A stretch of 34,776 bases of DNA from Candidatus Zymogenus saltonus (GCA_016929395.1 JAFGIX010000063.1:1-34776); one strand, 5' to 3'. Positions 23,312 to 33,144 are shown, numbered from the stretch's first letter. Made by a program: numbers and translations. The notes: generated by a model from the letters alone, not told the origin.

Positions 23312-23578
23312 GTCCAGTACGTGGCCAAGCTCTCGAGGCTCATCATGACCGATGACGAGGCGAAAGAGATGACCAGGACCTTAAACGACATCCTGGTGTA
23401 CATGGAAAAGCTGGGAGAGCTTGACACGTCGGGCGTCGAGCCGATGACCCACGCCATACCGAACGAGAACGTGATGAGACAGGACGCCCTGAAGCCTTTT
23501 ACAGACACAAAAGATATACTGAAGAACGCCCCCGACTCGAAGGGGGCGTTCTTCCGGGTTCCAAAGGTGATCGAGTAA
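23276..23578 (+). CDS. gatC: Aspartyl/glutamyl-tRNA amidotransferase subunit C
   Basis: GatC is the small belt-like subunit that holds GatA and GatB together in the tRNA-dependent amidotransferase. The 100-residue protein has the family pattern: N-terminal 'ITTDEVQYVAKLSRL', helix 'TRTLNDILVYMEKLGELDT', the central 'GVEPMTHAIP', and the conserved end 'GAFFRVPKVIE'. Its own start has only AAGG (23264-23267) upstream, inside the leader ORF; translation may depend on the duplicated leader just before it. A perfect 13-bp inverted repeat is embedded near its 3' end. gatA follows after 169 bases. Confidence 0.95.
   Translation: MADKNEKITTDEVQYVAKLSRLIMTDDEAKEMTRTLNDILVYMEKLGELDTSGVEPMTHAIPNENVMRQDALKPFTDTKDILKNAPDSKGAFFRVPKVIE
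23521..23554 (+). repeat. 13-bp perfect inverted repeat inside gatC
   Basis: GAAGAACGCCCCC (23521-23533) pairs perfectly with GGGGGCGTTCTTC (23542-23554) around an 8-nt loop. It lies in the coding sequence for the conserved C-terminus. No T tract follows. It may pause or end part of the transcription or stabilise the mRNA. Confidence 0.75.
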
Positions 23579-23659
23579 GCAAGCTTTCACCGTTGCGCGG
23601 GAGGGGCTGAAAACATCACATTTAGGACGGATCAATATATATATAATTCTAAACTAATC

Positions 23660-23707
23660 GGCCCACCCCCCCACCCCCCTTCAAATCGTGGGCAGGGGGT
23701 GTGGGCC
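23660..23707 (+). repeat. GC-rich hairpin between gatC and gatA
   Basis: GGCCCAC followed by C-runs (23660 on) pairs with GGGGGTGTGGGCC (23695-23707). The stem has one bulge. It sits 40 bases before the gatA start and is not followed by a T tract. It could separate or attenuate gatA expression. Confidence 0.55.
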
Positions 23708-23747
23708 ATTCGAGTTGTTTGAAAAAAATCTGACTAAGGTATAAAGG

Positions 23748-25208
23748 ATGGATTATTTCCCCCTGACAATAAGCGAGACCACCGACCTCTACAAGAGCGG
23801 TAAGGCAAACGCCGAGGACGTGGTAAAGAGCGTCCTCGCAAGGATAGAGGAGTTGGACAAGAAGCTGAACGCCTACATCAGGGTCACGGGGGACCTGGCC
23901 CTTAAGAGGGCCGTCGAAGCGGATAAGAGGATCAAGTCGGGGGACATAACGCCGCTCACCGGCATCCCTATCGCCGTAAAAGATCTCATCTGCACCAAGG
24001 GGATCCCCACCACCTGCGGGTCGAAGATCCTCGAGAACTACACACCTCCATACAACGCAACCGTAATAGAGAGGCTCGACTCCCTGGGGGCGATAATCAT
24101 TGGCAAGACGAACATGGACGAGTTCGCCATGGGCTCCTCCACAGAGTCGTCCTTTTTCGGCATAACGAAAAATCCTCACAACCTGGAATACGTCCCGGGG
24201 GGCTCCAGCGGCGGAAGCGCCGCCGCGGTGGCGGCAGACCTCTGCATAACCGCCCTGGGCTCCGATACAGGGGGGTCGATAAGACAGCCCGCCTCCTACA
24301 CCGGGATCGTGGGGCTGAAGCCCACATACGGTAGGGTAAGCCGCTACGGCCTTGTGGCCTACGCCTCCTCCCTCGACCAGATCGGTCCCCTGACCAAGGA
24401 CGTCAGGGACACGGCTATCCTCCTTACCGCTATCTCCGGGCACGACCCGAGAGACTCCACCTCCCTTGACATCGAAGTCCCCAATTATACGGAGTTCCTG
24501 ACCGGGGAGGTCAAGGGCCTCAAGGTCGGGCTCCCCAAGGAGTACTTCGGGGAGGGACTGGATTCCGAGGTGGAAAAGAGGATCATGGAGGGGGTTGGCG
24601 TATTGGAGAAGGGGGGCGCCGAAGTAGTCGAGATGAGCCTCCCCCATACCGAGTACGCCCTGGCCTCCTACTACATTATCGCGCCGTCCGAGGCGAGCTC
24701 GAACCTAGCCAGATACGACGGAGTCAGGTACGGCCACCGGGAGTCTTCGCCGGATGACGGGATGATCGATATGTTCAGGAGGTCGAGGTCGTCCGGCTTC
24801 GGCTGGGAGGTCAAGAGGAGAATAATGCTGGGGACATACGCCCTCTCCTCCGGTTACTACGACGCTTACTATAGAAAGGCCCTCCAGGTAAGGAGGCTGA
24901 TCAGAAACGACTACGACGAGGCCTTCAAAAAGGTGGACGTCATCGCTGGCCCCGCCGCCCCCGCCCCGGCCTACAAGATCGGGGACAAGATCGAAGACCC
25001 CCTGTCCATGTACTTGGTGGATATATACACCGTAACGGCAAACCTCACCGGAATTCCGGGGATATGCGTCCCCGCGGGTGTAAGCACGGCGGGCCTCCCC
25101 ATCGGGCTTCAGCTCCTGTCAAAGCCGCTGAACGAGGGGGCCATCCTTCGGGCGGCCTACTACTTCGAGAAGAACCGGACGGCAGATACGCCGAAACCGA
25201 AGCTGTGA
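23748..25208 (+). CDS. gatA: Aspartyl/glutamyl-tRNA amidotransferase subunit A
   Basis: GatA is the glutaminase subunit that releases ammonia for amidation of Glu-tRNA(Gln) or Asp-tRNA(Asn). The 486-residue protein is full length and contains the amidase-signature Ser-cisSer-Lys triad: K78 ('IAVKDL'), S153 ('[15 protein letters not shown]') and S177 ('[11 protein letters not shown]'). The end '[23 protein letters not shown]' is typical. TAAGG lies about 10 bases before ATG 23748. It follows gatC on the same strand after 169 bases of hairpin-rich sequence. gatB is 3.2 kb downstream and separated by opposite-strand genes, so GatCAB is encoded in two transcripts. Confidence 0.96.
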   Translation: MDYFPLTISETTDLYKSGKANAEDVVKSVLARIEELDKKLNAYIRVTGDLALKRAVEADKRIKSGDITPLTGIPIAVKDLICTKGIPTTCGSKILENYTPPYNATVIERLDSLGAIIIGKTNMDEFAMGSSTESSFFGITKNPHNLEYVPGGSSGGSAAAVAADLCITALGSDTGGSIRQPASYTGIVGLKPTYGRVSRYGLVAYASSLDQIGPLTKDVRDTAILLTAISGHDPRDSTSLDIEVPNYTEFLTGEVKGLKVGLPKEYFGEGLDSEVEKRIMEGVGVLEKGGAEVVEMSLPHTEYALASYYIIAPSEASSNLARYDGVRYGHRESSPDDGMIDMFRRSRSSGFGWEVKRRIMLGTYALSSGYYDAYYRKALQVRRLIRNDYDEAFKKVDVIAGPAAPAPAYKIGDKIEDPLSMYLVDIYTVTANLTGIPGICVPAGVSTAGLPIGLQLLSKPLNEGAILRAAYYFEKNRTADTPKPKL

Positions 25209-25578
25209 TGCATTCTAAAAGCCTATAAATTTCTGGTTTGTTCGATCGTGTTAAACCCGCTCGACTTGAAAACTTTAGGGGTAGATTTGCTGTGGAATAG
25301 AAACTGAACTCCGACGCCTCTCTTCTTTCTTATTTATAACCGCCTCGTCAACCCGACTTAAGTAATCTCCTTGAGGCCCGCCCGAACATTAAAGGATTTT
25401 TCTATTCGGTGCGATCTCATAAAATAATCTTTTTGGAGAAAGAAGCGTCAAGACGATATTGAATCGGCCCCCTTATAAAAGCCGGTTCCCCGTGGAGTAA
25501 AAAGCTCTCCCGCGCCCCTTTCCCCAAAAAACCTATAGACCGGTCCTTTAAATCTCCGATACCGATCTATTATGTGTT
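25209..25578. other. Intergenic region between gatA and isochorismatase gene
   Basis: I see no gene, convincing terminator or repeat in these 370 bases. The genes on either side converge. Confidence 0.5.
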
Positions 25579-26139
25579 CTACGATGACAGCTCCGCGATC
25601 GCCTCATCGGTAGTAACCACACGGGAGAAATTGAATCCCTGAACGGCAAGGACAACCTCATGGATAGTATCGGCTGAAAGACCGCCGATGTCTATCGCCG
25701 CCGTCGCATCCCTTACGAAAAGGACGCTGTAGCCCCTGGCGTGTGCCTCCCTTGCCGTGGTATCGCAGCACATAAATGACATCAGCCCGGTGATGACTAC
25801 GGTTTCCACACCCTCCCTTAAAAGAATATCATCGAGCTCTGTCATATAGAAAGAGCCGGGCCTTGTTTTTGTGATTGCCGGCTCTCCGGCCTTCGGCTTA
25901 AGTTCGTCCGCAAATTTTACGAGGGGCGAGCCTGCCCCGAATACAAAGGCATCGGGATCTTTACCGATGTGCCTAATGTGCATCAACGGGATCTTTTTCA
26001 CCCGCGCCGCATCCACCAACCTTTTGATATTTTCAAGGACCTCTCCCCCCTTCGGGACCTTGAGGGGTGCCCCCTCCTCGAAATATTCTTTTTGCATATC
26101 AATTACAAGAAGTGCGACTTTGCTTTTGGCTTTCGACAT
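25579..26139 (-). CDS. Isochorismatase-family cysteine hydrolase, second copy
   Basis: The protein, 186 residues from the chosen start, has the isochorismatase triad D14 ('LLVIDMQ'), K91 ('AITKTRPGSF') and C124 ('GLMSFMCCDTTAREA'). It resembles nicotinamidase-like or N-carbamoylsarcosine-like hydrolases by the 'TAREAHARGY' region; the substrate cannot be fixed. I prefer ATG 26139 because GGAGG lies 5 bases before it; a further ATG four codons upstream (26151) has no ribosome-binding site, and that GGAGG falls inside its coding sequence. Its catalytic cysteine is followed by a second cysteine, a small oddity. It is divergent from its paralogue at 21075 in sequence. Confidence 0.87.
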   Translation of the reverse strand: MSKAKSKVALLVIDMQKEYFEEGAPLKVPKGGEVLENIKRLVDAARVKKIPLMHIRHIGKDPDAFVFGAGSPLVKFADELKPKAGEPAITKTRPGSFYMTELDDILLREGVETVVITGLMSFMCCDTTAREAHARGYSVLFVRDATAAIDIGGLSADTIHEVVLAVQGFNFSRVVTTDEAIAELSS

Positions 26140-26502
26140 CAGAGCCTCCATACAATGTGCTTCGTGCTATAATAGCAACCAGCATTTATCTTTACGATCC
26201 TCAAGAAGCCTGAATTAGTAACATTGCCGATCTACAGAGATATTTGGATATTAAAAAACAAATGGACCGGCTCGATTCGATAGATCGGCTTAGAATCTTG
26301 AATAATCCAAGGTTCAGCAATCTATCCTGTTTTGACAGCATGATCGATCTCAAAAAAAATAGATTTTATAACATCTGGGCCGTTTTATAATCCAATACCA
26401 ACAAAAAAGAAATAATTGCGTTGCGGCACAGAAATTGAATCTGTTCGGGAGGGGCGGCGTTTTTAACCGCTTTTACTAATACCATTCTTAAGGCATCACG
26501 GG
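26140..26502. other. Intergenic region, no gene seen
   Basis: About 360 AT-rich bases between two minus-strand genes. A TATTAT-like -10 for the isochorismatase gene lies near 26167-26174 (minus strand). Nothing else is evident. Confidence 0.45.
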
Positions 26503-26943
26503 CTATTCGATTATCGGTTTCACTTCCTTGTAGAACAGCTCCTTTTCGTACAAATCCCCGGATATCGAGACTCTTTTGTTTACATATCCCTGCAATACCG
26601 GGTCTTCCCTCCACAATGTGGCATTTTTAAACAGGTGTATCTCCTCTCCCCCGTCCGTCCTGAGATAATACTCTGGTCCTTCAGATTTCGTTCCCACCCT
26701 CTCAATTCGTGAAAACAGGAAGCCTACATAAGTCGCGACTTCGGATTCGCCGTTTTCGGCGGCGCTGCAAAAACCAACCGTTAATCCATCTCCCTTGATA
26801 AGGTCAAGAGTGCCGTCTCGACCGCTCAGGCCCTGTTTAATACCTCCGCCGTCATCCCCTCCCGTAAGGTCCAACGGGAGGCACAGGGCGGCAAGGATAA
26901 TCCATGCGGGCAAAAAAGGTGTGAAAAGTCTTTTTTTATCCAT
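26503..26943 (-). CDS. Secreted protein of unknown function
   Basis: The 146-residue product begins with a signal peptide or single membrane anchor (MDKKRLFTPFL, hydrophobic to about residue 28). The mature part starts with a glycine/aspartate-rich low-complexity stretch ('GGDDGGG') and continues as beta-rich sequence ('GEEIHLFKNATLW', 'GYVNKRVSISGDLY'), which looks like a small OB- or lipocalin-like barrel. I do not recognise it. AGGAG lies about 8 bases before the ATG. No lipobox is obvious. It is transcribed away from the frameshifted gene at 27194. Confidence 0.6.
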   Translation of the reverse strand: MDKKRLFTPFLPAWIILAALCLPLDLTGGDDGGGIKQGLSGRDGTLDLIKGDGLTVGFCSAAENGESEVATYVGFLFSRIERVGTKSEGPEYYLRTDGGEEIHLFKNATLWREDPVLQGYVNKRVSISGDLYEKELFYKEVKPIIE

Positions 26944-27193
26944 CAGCCTCTCCTAAATAGTTTTTAAGAAATTATAACATGAAATGCTTATCGCCACAAA
27001 AAATGTTTTTGAAGAACGGATGAATTTGTAGAAAAATACCCTTCACGCCATGACCTGTAACGGTCAAGTCCTTTTCGGCGGAATCGTCCGATGCCCGATT
27101 GAAATCATACCTAATCCGATTTTTTTACCATTCAAGAGTTTTTAATATGTAATATATTCTTAGTACATCCTTTTTCAAATGGAGCATAAAGAC

Positions 27194-27771
27194 ATGAGCA
27201 AAAGAGCCTTAAAAAAATTTCTCTATAATTGCCTTCGCCCTTGATGTCACCCTCTTCTTGACATCATCGGGAAGGTGCGCAGAATTCACGGCCGATGTCA
27301 CCGTGAACCGGTGACGGAACGGCGCTTTCTGGAACCGCGTACGTGAAAGATAAAAACGTCCGGTACGAATTAAAAACGGAGGCCGGAAAAGAGGTGGTCA
27401 TCTATCGCGGCGATTTCGGCGCCCAATGGACGATCTATCCGGGGAGTGGGCTCTACTCCGAGCTGTGGAATTACCTCAGCGAAGATTTCATCTTTATAGA
27501 GCTGATCAGAAATCTCGACGAGATCGCATCGAAGGAAAACATTGGGACCGAAACGGTCAACGAGATGTTGTGCGACGTCTATCTTTATACGTTTCACGAG
27601 CCTCTTTTGGACAAACTGGCCGTGTATCGCGCCGTGGAGCTGGACTGCCCGATAAAGATCGAGCTTGAGGCAAAGGGCCACCGCCTTACCAAGGAGTATA
27701 GTAAAATAAAAGGATGCGCTCTTGAGGATTCCCTGTTTACGCTTCCGCCCGGAAGCACGATGTTGAAATAA
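27194..27771 (+). pseudogene. Frameshifted periplasmic protein (DUF4412/LolA-like)
   Basis: ATG 27194 has GGAG at 27181-27184 and starts MSKRALK, then an A7 run (27211-27217). Dropping one A restores a frame that gives a signal peptide ending 'SGRCA' and mature 'EFTADVTVNR'; that frame hits TGA at about 27312. A second one-base shift there joins '(G)DGTALSGTAYV' to the intact frame, which continues 'KDKNVRYELK...' to the stop at 27771. The assembled protein matches the pattern of small periplasmic DUF4412/LolA-fold proteins: extended strands, 'TVNEMLCDVYLYTF', 'DSLFTLPPGS'. Only the C-terminal 142 codons (from GTG 27343) are open, without a ribosome-binding site or signal. Either a decaying gene or sequencing errors; the A7 could also allow slippage. 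Confidence 0.7.
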
Positions 27772-27792
27772 TGTAATAAGGGGCTGTCAAGC

Positions 27793-28170
27793 CTACACCC
27801 CCCGCTCATCGAAGACCTCTTTTGCGATAAAAAGCCCGTTCAATGCGGCCGGAAATCCCGCGTAAACGGCCATCTGTATCATCACCTCGATTATCTCCGT
27901 TCGGGTGCACCCCACGTTCAACGCCCCGTGGACATGGACCCTAAGCTGGGGGGCCGCCGTTCCCAAGGCGGTCAGGGCCGCCAAGGTGGCTATCTCTCTC
28001 GACTTAAGATCCAATCCCGGACGGCTGTATACGTCCCCAAAGGGAAATTCTATCAACAGGTCGGCGAAATCCGGGGCAATATTCTTGAGGGCCTCGACAA
28101 CCCTTCCTCCCTGCTCCCCGTCGATCTCCGCAAGTTTTTCCCAACCGATTTTATACCTATCCGATTTCAT
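27793..28170 (-). CDS. Carboxymuconolactone decarboxylase-family protein
   Basis: The 125-residue protein matches the CMD/AhpD-like all-helical fold with '[14 protein letters not shown]' (57-70) and '[20 protein letters not shown]' (79-98). There is a single cysteine (C88) rather than the CxxC of AhpD peroxidases, so a gamma-carboxymuconolactone-decarboxylase-like or unknown role is more likely. The longest frame starts at 28332, but ATG 28170 has AAGGAG nine bases upstream and gives the normal family length; I use it. The 300-bp divergent region to gatB holds the gatB promoter. Confidence 0.83.
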   Translation of the reverse strand: MKSDRYKIGWEKLAEIDGEQGGRVVEALKNIAPDFADLLIEFPFGDVYSRPGLDLKSREIATLAALTALGTAAPQLRVHVHGALNVGCTRTEIIEVMIQMAVYAGFPAALNGLFIAKEVFDERGV

Positions 28171-28417
28171 ATCTCTTAACTCCTTTGTTAAACCACCCGA
28201 GAAATGCTCCAAGCCCGGCTCCAAGCGCTGATTGGCCGCAATCAATTTATATGTAATCATTATACGAGCCGATAAATATCCGGTCAACAAAAAAGGGGGG
28301 GCCTTTATATCTGCATGATATTGTAATTTCATTTCAAATCACAAGTCTTTCTGTATCTCTAATTAAAAAGATTTAACTTGCAATAATGAAAAAAGGATAA
28401 CATTTATCTCATTTATC

Positions 28418-28426
28418 TGGTATAAT
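28418..28426 (+). promoter_or_regulatory. Extended -10 promoter of gatB
   Basis: TGG-TATAAT (28418-28426) is a consensus extended -10; no strong -35 is seen 17 bp upstream. The start near 28433 would give a leader of about 34 nt before the gatB ATG at 28467. Confidence 0.55.
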
Positions 28427-28466
28427 TCAAATCTAATTTTGTTCCATTTTCCTCGACATCTTAACC

Positions 28467-29897
28467 ATGAATTACAAAGCGGTAATCGGTCTTGAAGTGC
28501 ACGCTCAGCTCTTGACCACTTCAAAGATATTCTGCGGGTGCTCCACCGAGTTCGGGGCCGAGCCGAACACCCATATCTGTCCGGTATGCACCGCCCAGCC
28601 GGGCGTCCTTCCGGTCCTCAACAGGAGCGTGGTGGAGTTCGGCATAAGAGCGGCGCTTGCGACCCACAGCGAGATTGCCCCCTTCGGCCAGTTCGCCAGG
28701 AAGAACTACTTCTATCCCGACCTCCCGAAGGGCTACCAGATATCCCAGTTCGAGTTCCCCCTGTCCAAGGGGGGATATATCGAGATCGAGACGAACGGCA
28801 GCCTGAAGAGGATCGGCCTGACCCGTGTCCACATGGAGGAGGACGCCGGAAAGCTCCTGCATGACGAGACGGCACCCGTATCTTACGTCGATCTCAACCG
28901 CACGGGGGTTCCGCTCTTGGAGATCGTCTCGGAGCCGGACCTGAACACCCCGGAGGAGGCGGGGATGTACCTCAGGAAACTGAGGAGCATCCTGCGCTAC
29001 ATCGGTGTCTGCGACGGCAATATGGAGGAGGGGAGCTTTCGGTGCGACGCAAACATCTCCGTCATGCCGAAAAACGCGGTGGAGTTCGGAACGAGGACCG
29101 AGCTGAAAAACATGAACTCCTTCAGGAACGTCGAGCGAGCCCTCGAATACGAGATTAGAAGACAGATAGAGGTCCTCCAAGACGGGGGACACGTAATTCA
29201 GGAGACTCGCCTCTGGAACGACTCCTTAAACATAACGGAATCGATGCGGGGTAAGGAGGAGGCCCACGACTACCGCTACTTCCCCGATCCCGACCTCGTT
29301 TTCATGAAAATAGACGCGAACTGGATAAAGGAGGTCAAGGGGAGTCTTCCCGAGCTTCCGGACGATAAGGTCAAGAGGTTCATAGACGACTACAAGCTCC
29401 CAGCCTACGACGCGTCGGTCCTCACGGCGGAGCAGGCCACGGCGGACTACTTCGAGGACGTAGTAAAGGGCGGCGCAAACGCGAAGCTCGCCAGCAACTG
29501 GATCATGGTGGAGCTGATGAGGGAGCTCAAGGAAACCAAAACCGATATAGTAGACTCCCCCGTATCCCCAAAGGCCCTCTCCGAGCTGATCGGGCTTATC
29601 GAAGACAATACGATCAGCGGAAAAATAGCCAAGGAAGTCTTCATCGATATGTATAACACAAAGAAAGGCCCCGGCGTAATCGTAAAGGAAAAAAGCCTTG
29701 AGCAGATAACCGACACCGGAGAGATAGAGGAGATCGTAAAGAGGGTCATCTCCGAAAACCAGAAAGAGGCGGCCGATTACAGGGCGGGAAAGGAACAACT
29801 TCTGAAATTCTTTGTCGGTAGAATTATGAAGGAGACCGGAGGAAAGGCAAATCCCCAGATCGTGAACGAAATCCTGAAGGTACAGCTGAAAAAGTAG
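28467..29897 (+). CDS. gatB: Aspartyl/glutamyl-tRNA amidotransferase subunit B
   Basis: GatB phosphorylates and amidates the tRNA-bound Glu/Asp using ammonia from GatA. The 476-residue protein is full length. It starts '[13 protein letters not shown]' with the zinc cluster C23, C25, C38 and C41, and includes '[19 protein letters not shown]', '[12 protein letters not shown]' and '[16 protein letters not shown]', then helical and YqeY-like tail domains ending '[13 protein letters not shown]'. SD before the ATG is weak. It is separated from gatC-gatA by four opposite- or other-strand genes, an unusual but not unique arrangement. Confidence 0.96.
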   Translation: MNYKAVIGLEVHAQLLTTSKIFCGCSTEFGAEPNTHICPVCTAQPGVLPVLNRSVVEFGIRAALATHSEIAPFGQFARKNYFYPDLPKGYQISQFEFPLSKGGYIEIETNGSLKRIGLTRVHMEEDAGKLLHDETAPVSYVDLNRTGVPLLEIVSEPDLNTPEEAGMYLRKLRSILRYIGVCDGNMEEGSFRCDANISVMPKNAVEFGTRTELKNMNSFRNVERALEYEIRRQIEVLQDGGHVIQETRLWNDSLNITESMRGKEEAHDYRYFPDPDLVFMKIDANWIKEVKGSLPELPDDKVKRFIDDYKLPAYDASVLTAEQATADYFEDVVKGGANAKLASNWIMVELMRELKETKTDIVDSPVSPKALSELIGLIEDNTISGKIAKEVFIDMYNTKKGPGVIVKEKSLEQITDTGEIEEIVKRVISENQKEAADYRAGKEQLLKFFVGRIMKETGGKANPQIVNEILKVQLKK

Positions 29898-29945
29898 CCC
29901 GCATCCGCTTGAACGAAAATTGCCGTTAACGATCCCTGATTTCAG

Positions 29946-30165
29946 CGGGTCGCCGATTGATGGGGGGGATGAGAGAAGGGATTGGGTAAAATCAGATAAT
30001 GGATGAGGGAGGATGGGAAAAGGGGTTTGGTGAGAAAAGCAGGAGATCGGGGCAATGGGATTGGGGGGAGTAAGGGATGGATGAAACAAGGGGATGGATG
30101 GAGCGTTTAGTTGGAGGGATCGAGGGGATGGATGGAGCGAGGGGGTGGATGGGACAAAAAAATTG
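29946..30165 (+). repeat. G-rich low-complexity tract before the AsmA-like gene
   Basis: About 220 bases dominated by G and A with repeated GGGATGGATGGAG and GGGATGAGAG motifs. It includes G-runs of up to seven. The tract resembles, in sequence and in relation to the coding strand, the minus-strand leader of atpZ (8670-8757). It fills almost all of the gap between gatB and the AsmA-like gene. Confidence 0.65.
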
Positions 30166-30182
30166 GATAAGAAATAAGTTTA

Positions 30183-31778
30183 ATGTATAAAACGGTAATC
30201 AAAAGAAACGCTGAGAAAGAGCCGAGTACCAAAAGGAAAAAGGTATTATTGTATCTTGTTATCTTCGTTATACTCGTTCTGTCATCTTTTTTTCTCACCG
30301 CCTTTTTCGTCCCCAAGATGCTGGACGTCAATGTCTACAGGGACAGCCTTGAGGAGTGGCTTTCATATGAATTTGCGCGGGATGTAACGGCAAGGGATAT
30401 TGACATCAAGCTGATTAATGGATCAAAAATCGTCCTTAAGGATGTGTCCATCGATGACGATCCCGCCTTCTCGAAGGAGCCTTTTCTGAAATCAGAAGAG
30501 GTCGTTCTCTCCATAAGGTTTTTCCCGCTGATAAAAGGGGAGCTTGTGGTCACCGGCATTACCTTTGCCGGAGCGGACTTGACCATCATCGAAAATGAGT
30601 CGGGAAAATACAACGTCTCGTCCCTCGGCAGCGGGACTTATAAGAGTCATCACAATGACAGCTTAACTTCATCCGACCTGTCGGGGACACCAAAATCCCC
30701 CTTCAAAAAGAAAAGCGCCGAGATCGAGAGAGTCGCCCTTACGGACACCACGATAAATTTTAATAGAACAGGAGCCGATGACGTCACCAATGAGGCTGTA
30801 AAATTGAAGGAAGCCGATATTATCCTAAGCGACCTTAGGCTTCAAGATAATGAAAACATTTCCGATATTATCTCGAAAAGCGGCGAGACGAGATTTGAGC
30901 GGTCAAGTATCTTCACACTTTTTCGATCTTCAACGCTGCCTCTATCCGGCAGGTTGAGTCTCGATATACCATTCGGGGTCTTCTTCGACTCCCCCTTCGA
31001 GGATCTAAAGCTGACAGCCACGATCAAAGATAACGTCTTCAAGGTGGACGAAATCGGCCTTAAGCTCTTCGGCGGCATAGTGAGGTCCAAGGGCTTCATC
31101 GACCTCTCCGGCAAAACTCCCGAGCTGGTCGTCAACAGCTCGATCTCGGGCGTGATGGCCAACAAGCTCATCGGGATCGTGTGCAAGGGCGATGAAACCT
31201 TTTTCGGTAAAACCACCTTCGAGGGCACGTTTACCGGCAAGGGAAAATCGATCGATGAGATGTCGTGTAGCCTTTCGGGAGAGGGCATATTCAGGATCGA
31301 GGACGGAATAATTCCGGCCTTCAGCATTCGCGCAGAGCTCCTCTCCCTGGGGCTCATACCCAGACCTGATCTGCCGGAGGATCTTGACACCCGTTTCACG
31401 ATAATCGGCGGGAGCTTCCTCCTCTCCGAAGGCGAGTTCAAGACCTCAACCATCATCCTTAAGTCACCGGAGTGGGACGCATTCGCCCGGGGAACTTTAA
31501 ATATGGACGGTGAAATAGATGTCAAGGGGAACATCTTCCTCACCGATTCGATGGCATTGGAATTGAAAACAGAGTATATCCCCTCCTTGATCCGGGATAC
31601 GGCGGGGAGACTCTCCATCCCGTTTAAAATCACGGGGAACCTGCAGAATCCCGAGTTCCTGCTTCGTCCCAAGTTCCTGATGAAAAAGAACGCCGACGAG
31701 ATATTTGAAGAATTCAAGAGGGAGCTTGAGAAACAAAACAAGGAAGAGTTCACAATAAAATTTATCAGATTCGAATAG
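30183..31778 (+). CDS. AsmA-like inner-membrane-anchored protein
   Basis: The 531-residue protein has a basic head, one N-terminal transmembrane helix (about 23-44) and a long periplasmic beta-rich region. The N-terminal part after the helix ('ITARDIDIKLINGSKIVLKDVSI'-like strands) and the C-terminal part ('GLIPRPDLPEDLDTRF' through 'GNLQNPEFLLRP') match the AsmA/YhdP-TamB superfamily, which builds lipid-transfer bridges between inner and outer membrane or affects outer-membrane assembly. It is shorter than E. coli AsmA (about 617). No clear SD is seen before ATG 30183, and the G-rich tract is directly upstream. mtnA follows 14 bases after its stop, implying one transcript. Confidence 0.8.
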   Translation: MYKTVIKRNAEKEPSTKRKKVLLYLVIFVILVLSSFFLTAFFVPKMLDVNVYRDSLEEWLSYEFARDVTARDIDIKLINGSKIVLKDVSIDDDPAFSKEPFLKSEEVVLSIRFFPLIKGELVVTGITFAGADLTIIENESGKYNVSSLGSGTYKSHHNDSLTSSDLSGTPKSPFKKKSAEIERVALTDTTINFNRTGADDVTNEAVKLKEADIILSDLRLQDNENISDIISKSGETRFERSSIFTLFRSSTLPLSGRLSLDIPFGVFFDSPFEDLKLTATIKDNVFKVDEIGLKLFGGIVRSKGFIDLSGKTPELVVNSSISGVMANKLIGIVCKGDETFFGKTTFEGTFTGKGKSIDEMSCSLSGEGIFRIEDGIIPAFSIRAELLSLGLIPRPDLPEDLDTRFTIIGGSFLLSEGEFKTSTIILKSPEWDAFARGTLNMDGEIDVKGNIFLTDSMALELKTEYIPSLIRDTAGRLSIPFKITGNLQNPEFLLRPKFLMKKNADEIFEEFKRELEKQNKEEFTIKFIRFE

Positions 31779-31792
31779 CCTTTCAAATCCCT

Positions 31793-32833
31793 ATGTCATT
31801 TCGGACGATAAGATGGCTCGGCAGCGCCGTGGAGATATTAGACCAGACCCTCCTCCCCCAGGAAGAGAGATACATCACCCTTAAAGATCCGAACGATGTT
31901 TTTGAGGCCATAAAAAAGCTTCGGATACGGGGCGCTCCCGCCATAGGCGTTGCGGCGGCGATGGGGATCGCCCTGGGCGCAAAGCAGATCAATTACTCCG
32001 ACGATAAAGATTTTGCCGCAAAACTGACCGGTGTCGCAGAGCTCCTTGCCTCCTCCCGCCCGACGGCCAAGAACCTCTTCTGGGCGGTAGATAGGATGAT
32101 GGCGGCTGCAAAAAAGACCGGGGAGAATCCGGACGAGATAACCGCGGAGCTCGAGAGGGAGGCCCTCAAAATATATCATGAGGATATTGAGATAAACAGA
32201 AAGATGGGGCAAAACGGCGCCTCCCTCTTGACGTCGGGAGAAACCGTTATGACCCACTGCAACGCCGGCGCGCTGGCCACGGCCGGATACGGCACGGCCC
32301 TCTCGGTTGTCAGAAGGGCGGTCGAGGAGGGCAAAGATATAAAGGTAATCGCAACGGAGACGAGGCCCCTCCTCCAGGGGAGCAGGCTTACCGTCTGGGA
32401 GCTGACCGCCGACAACATAGATGTAACGCTAATCACCGACAACATGTGCGGTTACGTCATGAGGGAGAAAAAGATAGACAAGGTGATCGTGGGCGCAGAC
32501 AGGATCGCGGCAAACGGCGATGTGGCAAATAAAATCGGCACCTATACCCTGGCCGTCGTCGCCCTGGAGAACGATGTGCCCTTCTTTGTGGCTGCCCCCA
32601 TCTCCACGATAGACATAGATACGAAGAGCGGTGAGGACATCCCCATCGAAGAGCGCGACCCCGATGAGGTGAGGGAGTTTATGGGAAAGGCCTCGACCTT
32701 AAAGGGGGTCAAGGTATTCAACCCCGCCTTTGACGTCACCCCCAATCACCTCGTTAGCGGCATAATCACCGAAAGGGGAATCCTCTACCCCCCCTACGAC
32801 GTGAGTATAAGCGGTATTGTAAAGGAAGTCTGA
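31793..32833 (+). CDS. mtnA: S-methyl-5-thioribose-1-phosphate isomerase
   Basis: MtnA converts methylthioribose-1-phosphate to methylthioribulose-1-phosphate in methionine salvage. The 346-residue protein is full length, with 'RIRGAPAIGVAAA' (44-56), catalytic C156 in 'MTHCNAGALAT' and D236 in 'VIVGADRIAANGDVANKIGT', consistent with C160/D240 of the B. subtilis enzyme. No other methionine-salvage genes are nearby; in many bacteria MtnA with a separate DHAP-shunt or methanethiol pathway handles 5'-deoxy or methylthio sugars. There is no SD before ATG 31793; translation probably couples to the AsmA-like gene, 14 bases upstream. Confidence 0.95.
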   Translation: MSFRTIRWLGSAVEILDQTLLPQEERYITLKDPNDVFEAIKKLRIRGAPAIGVAAAMGIALGAKQINYSDDKDFAAKLTGVAELLASSRPTAKNLFWAVDRMMAAAKKTGENPDEITAELEREALKIYHEDIEINRKMGQNGASLLTSGETVMTHCNAGALATAGYGTALSVVRRAVEEGKDIKVIATETRPLLQGSRLTVWELTADNIDVTLITDNMCGYVMREKKIDKVIVGADRIAANGDVANKIGTYTLAVVALENDVPFFVAAPISTIDIDTKSGEDIPIEERDPDEVREFMGKASTLKGVKVFNPAFDVTPNHLVSGIITERGILYPPYDVSISGIVKEV

Positions 32834-33144
32834 ACAAGAAAAGTATCTCGTTTATTGGACTTCTTTATCGCCATTTATTGTATTTATTAATACATTCGAC
32901 GGCATTTCGAGCAAATAGATAATTATCTTTTCGGGCATCCGTAGATGTTAAAAAAAGAGGCAACTTTAAATCAATATTCAGCATTTTGTGCTATTTTTTA
33001 AAGCAAAAATTACACCTTTTCGCCCTTTTAAAAAATAAAATTCAATAAATGTCTTGAAATTTTACTAAAAATCGCTTATTATATACACAAGTTGCGTATC
33101 TTTTTGTTTTTATTGCACTTAATGGATCTCTTTCAATTCTGCTT
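32834..33144. other. AT-rich intergenic region with pcnB promoter
   Basis: About 310 very AT-rich bases. The only feature I can support is the promoter at 33054-33082. No terminator for mtnA was recognised. Confidence 0.5.
33054..33082 (+). promoter_or_regulatory. Sigma70-like promoter of pcnB
   Basis: TTGAAA (33054-33059) and TATTAT (33077-33082) are 17 bp apart in AT-rich DNA. Predicted start near 33089, about 55 nt before the pcnB start. Confidence 0.65.

Noticed and set aside
23649-24647. 332-codon minus-strand frame opposite gatA
   Set aside because: Shadow frame over a certain gene.
28171-28332. 54-codon N-terminal extension of the carboxymuconolactone-family gene
   Set aside because: Not protein-like and makes the protein much longer than the family; ATG 28170 has AAGGAG upstream.
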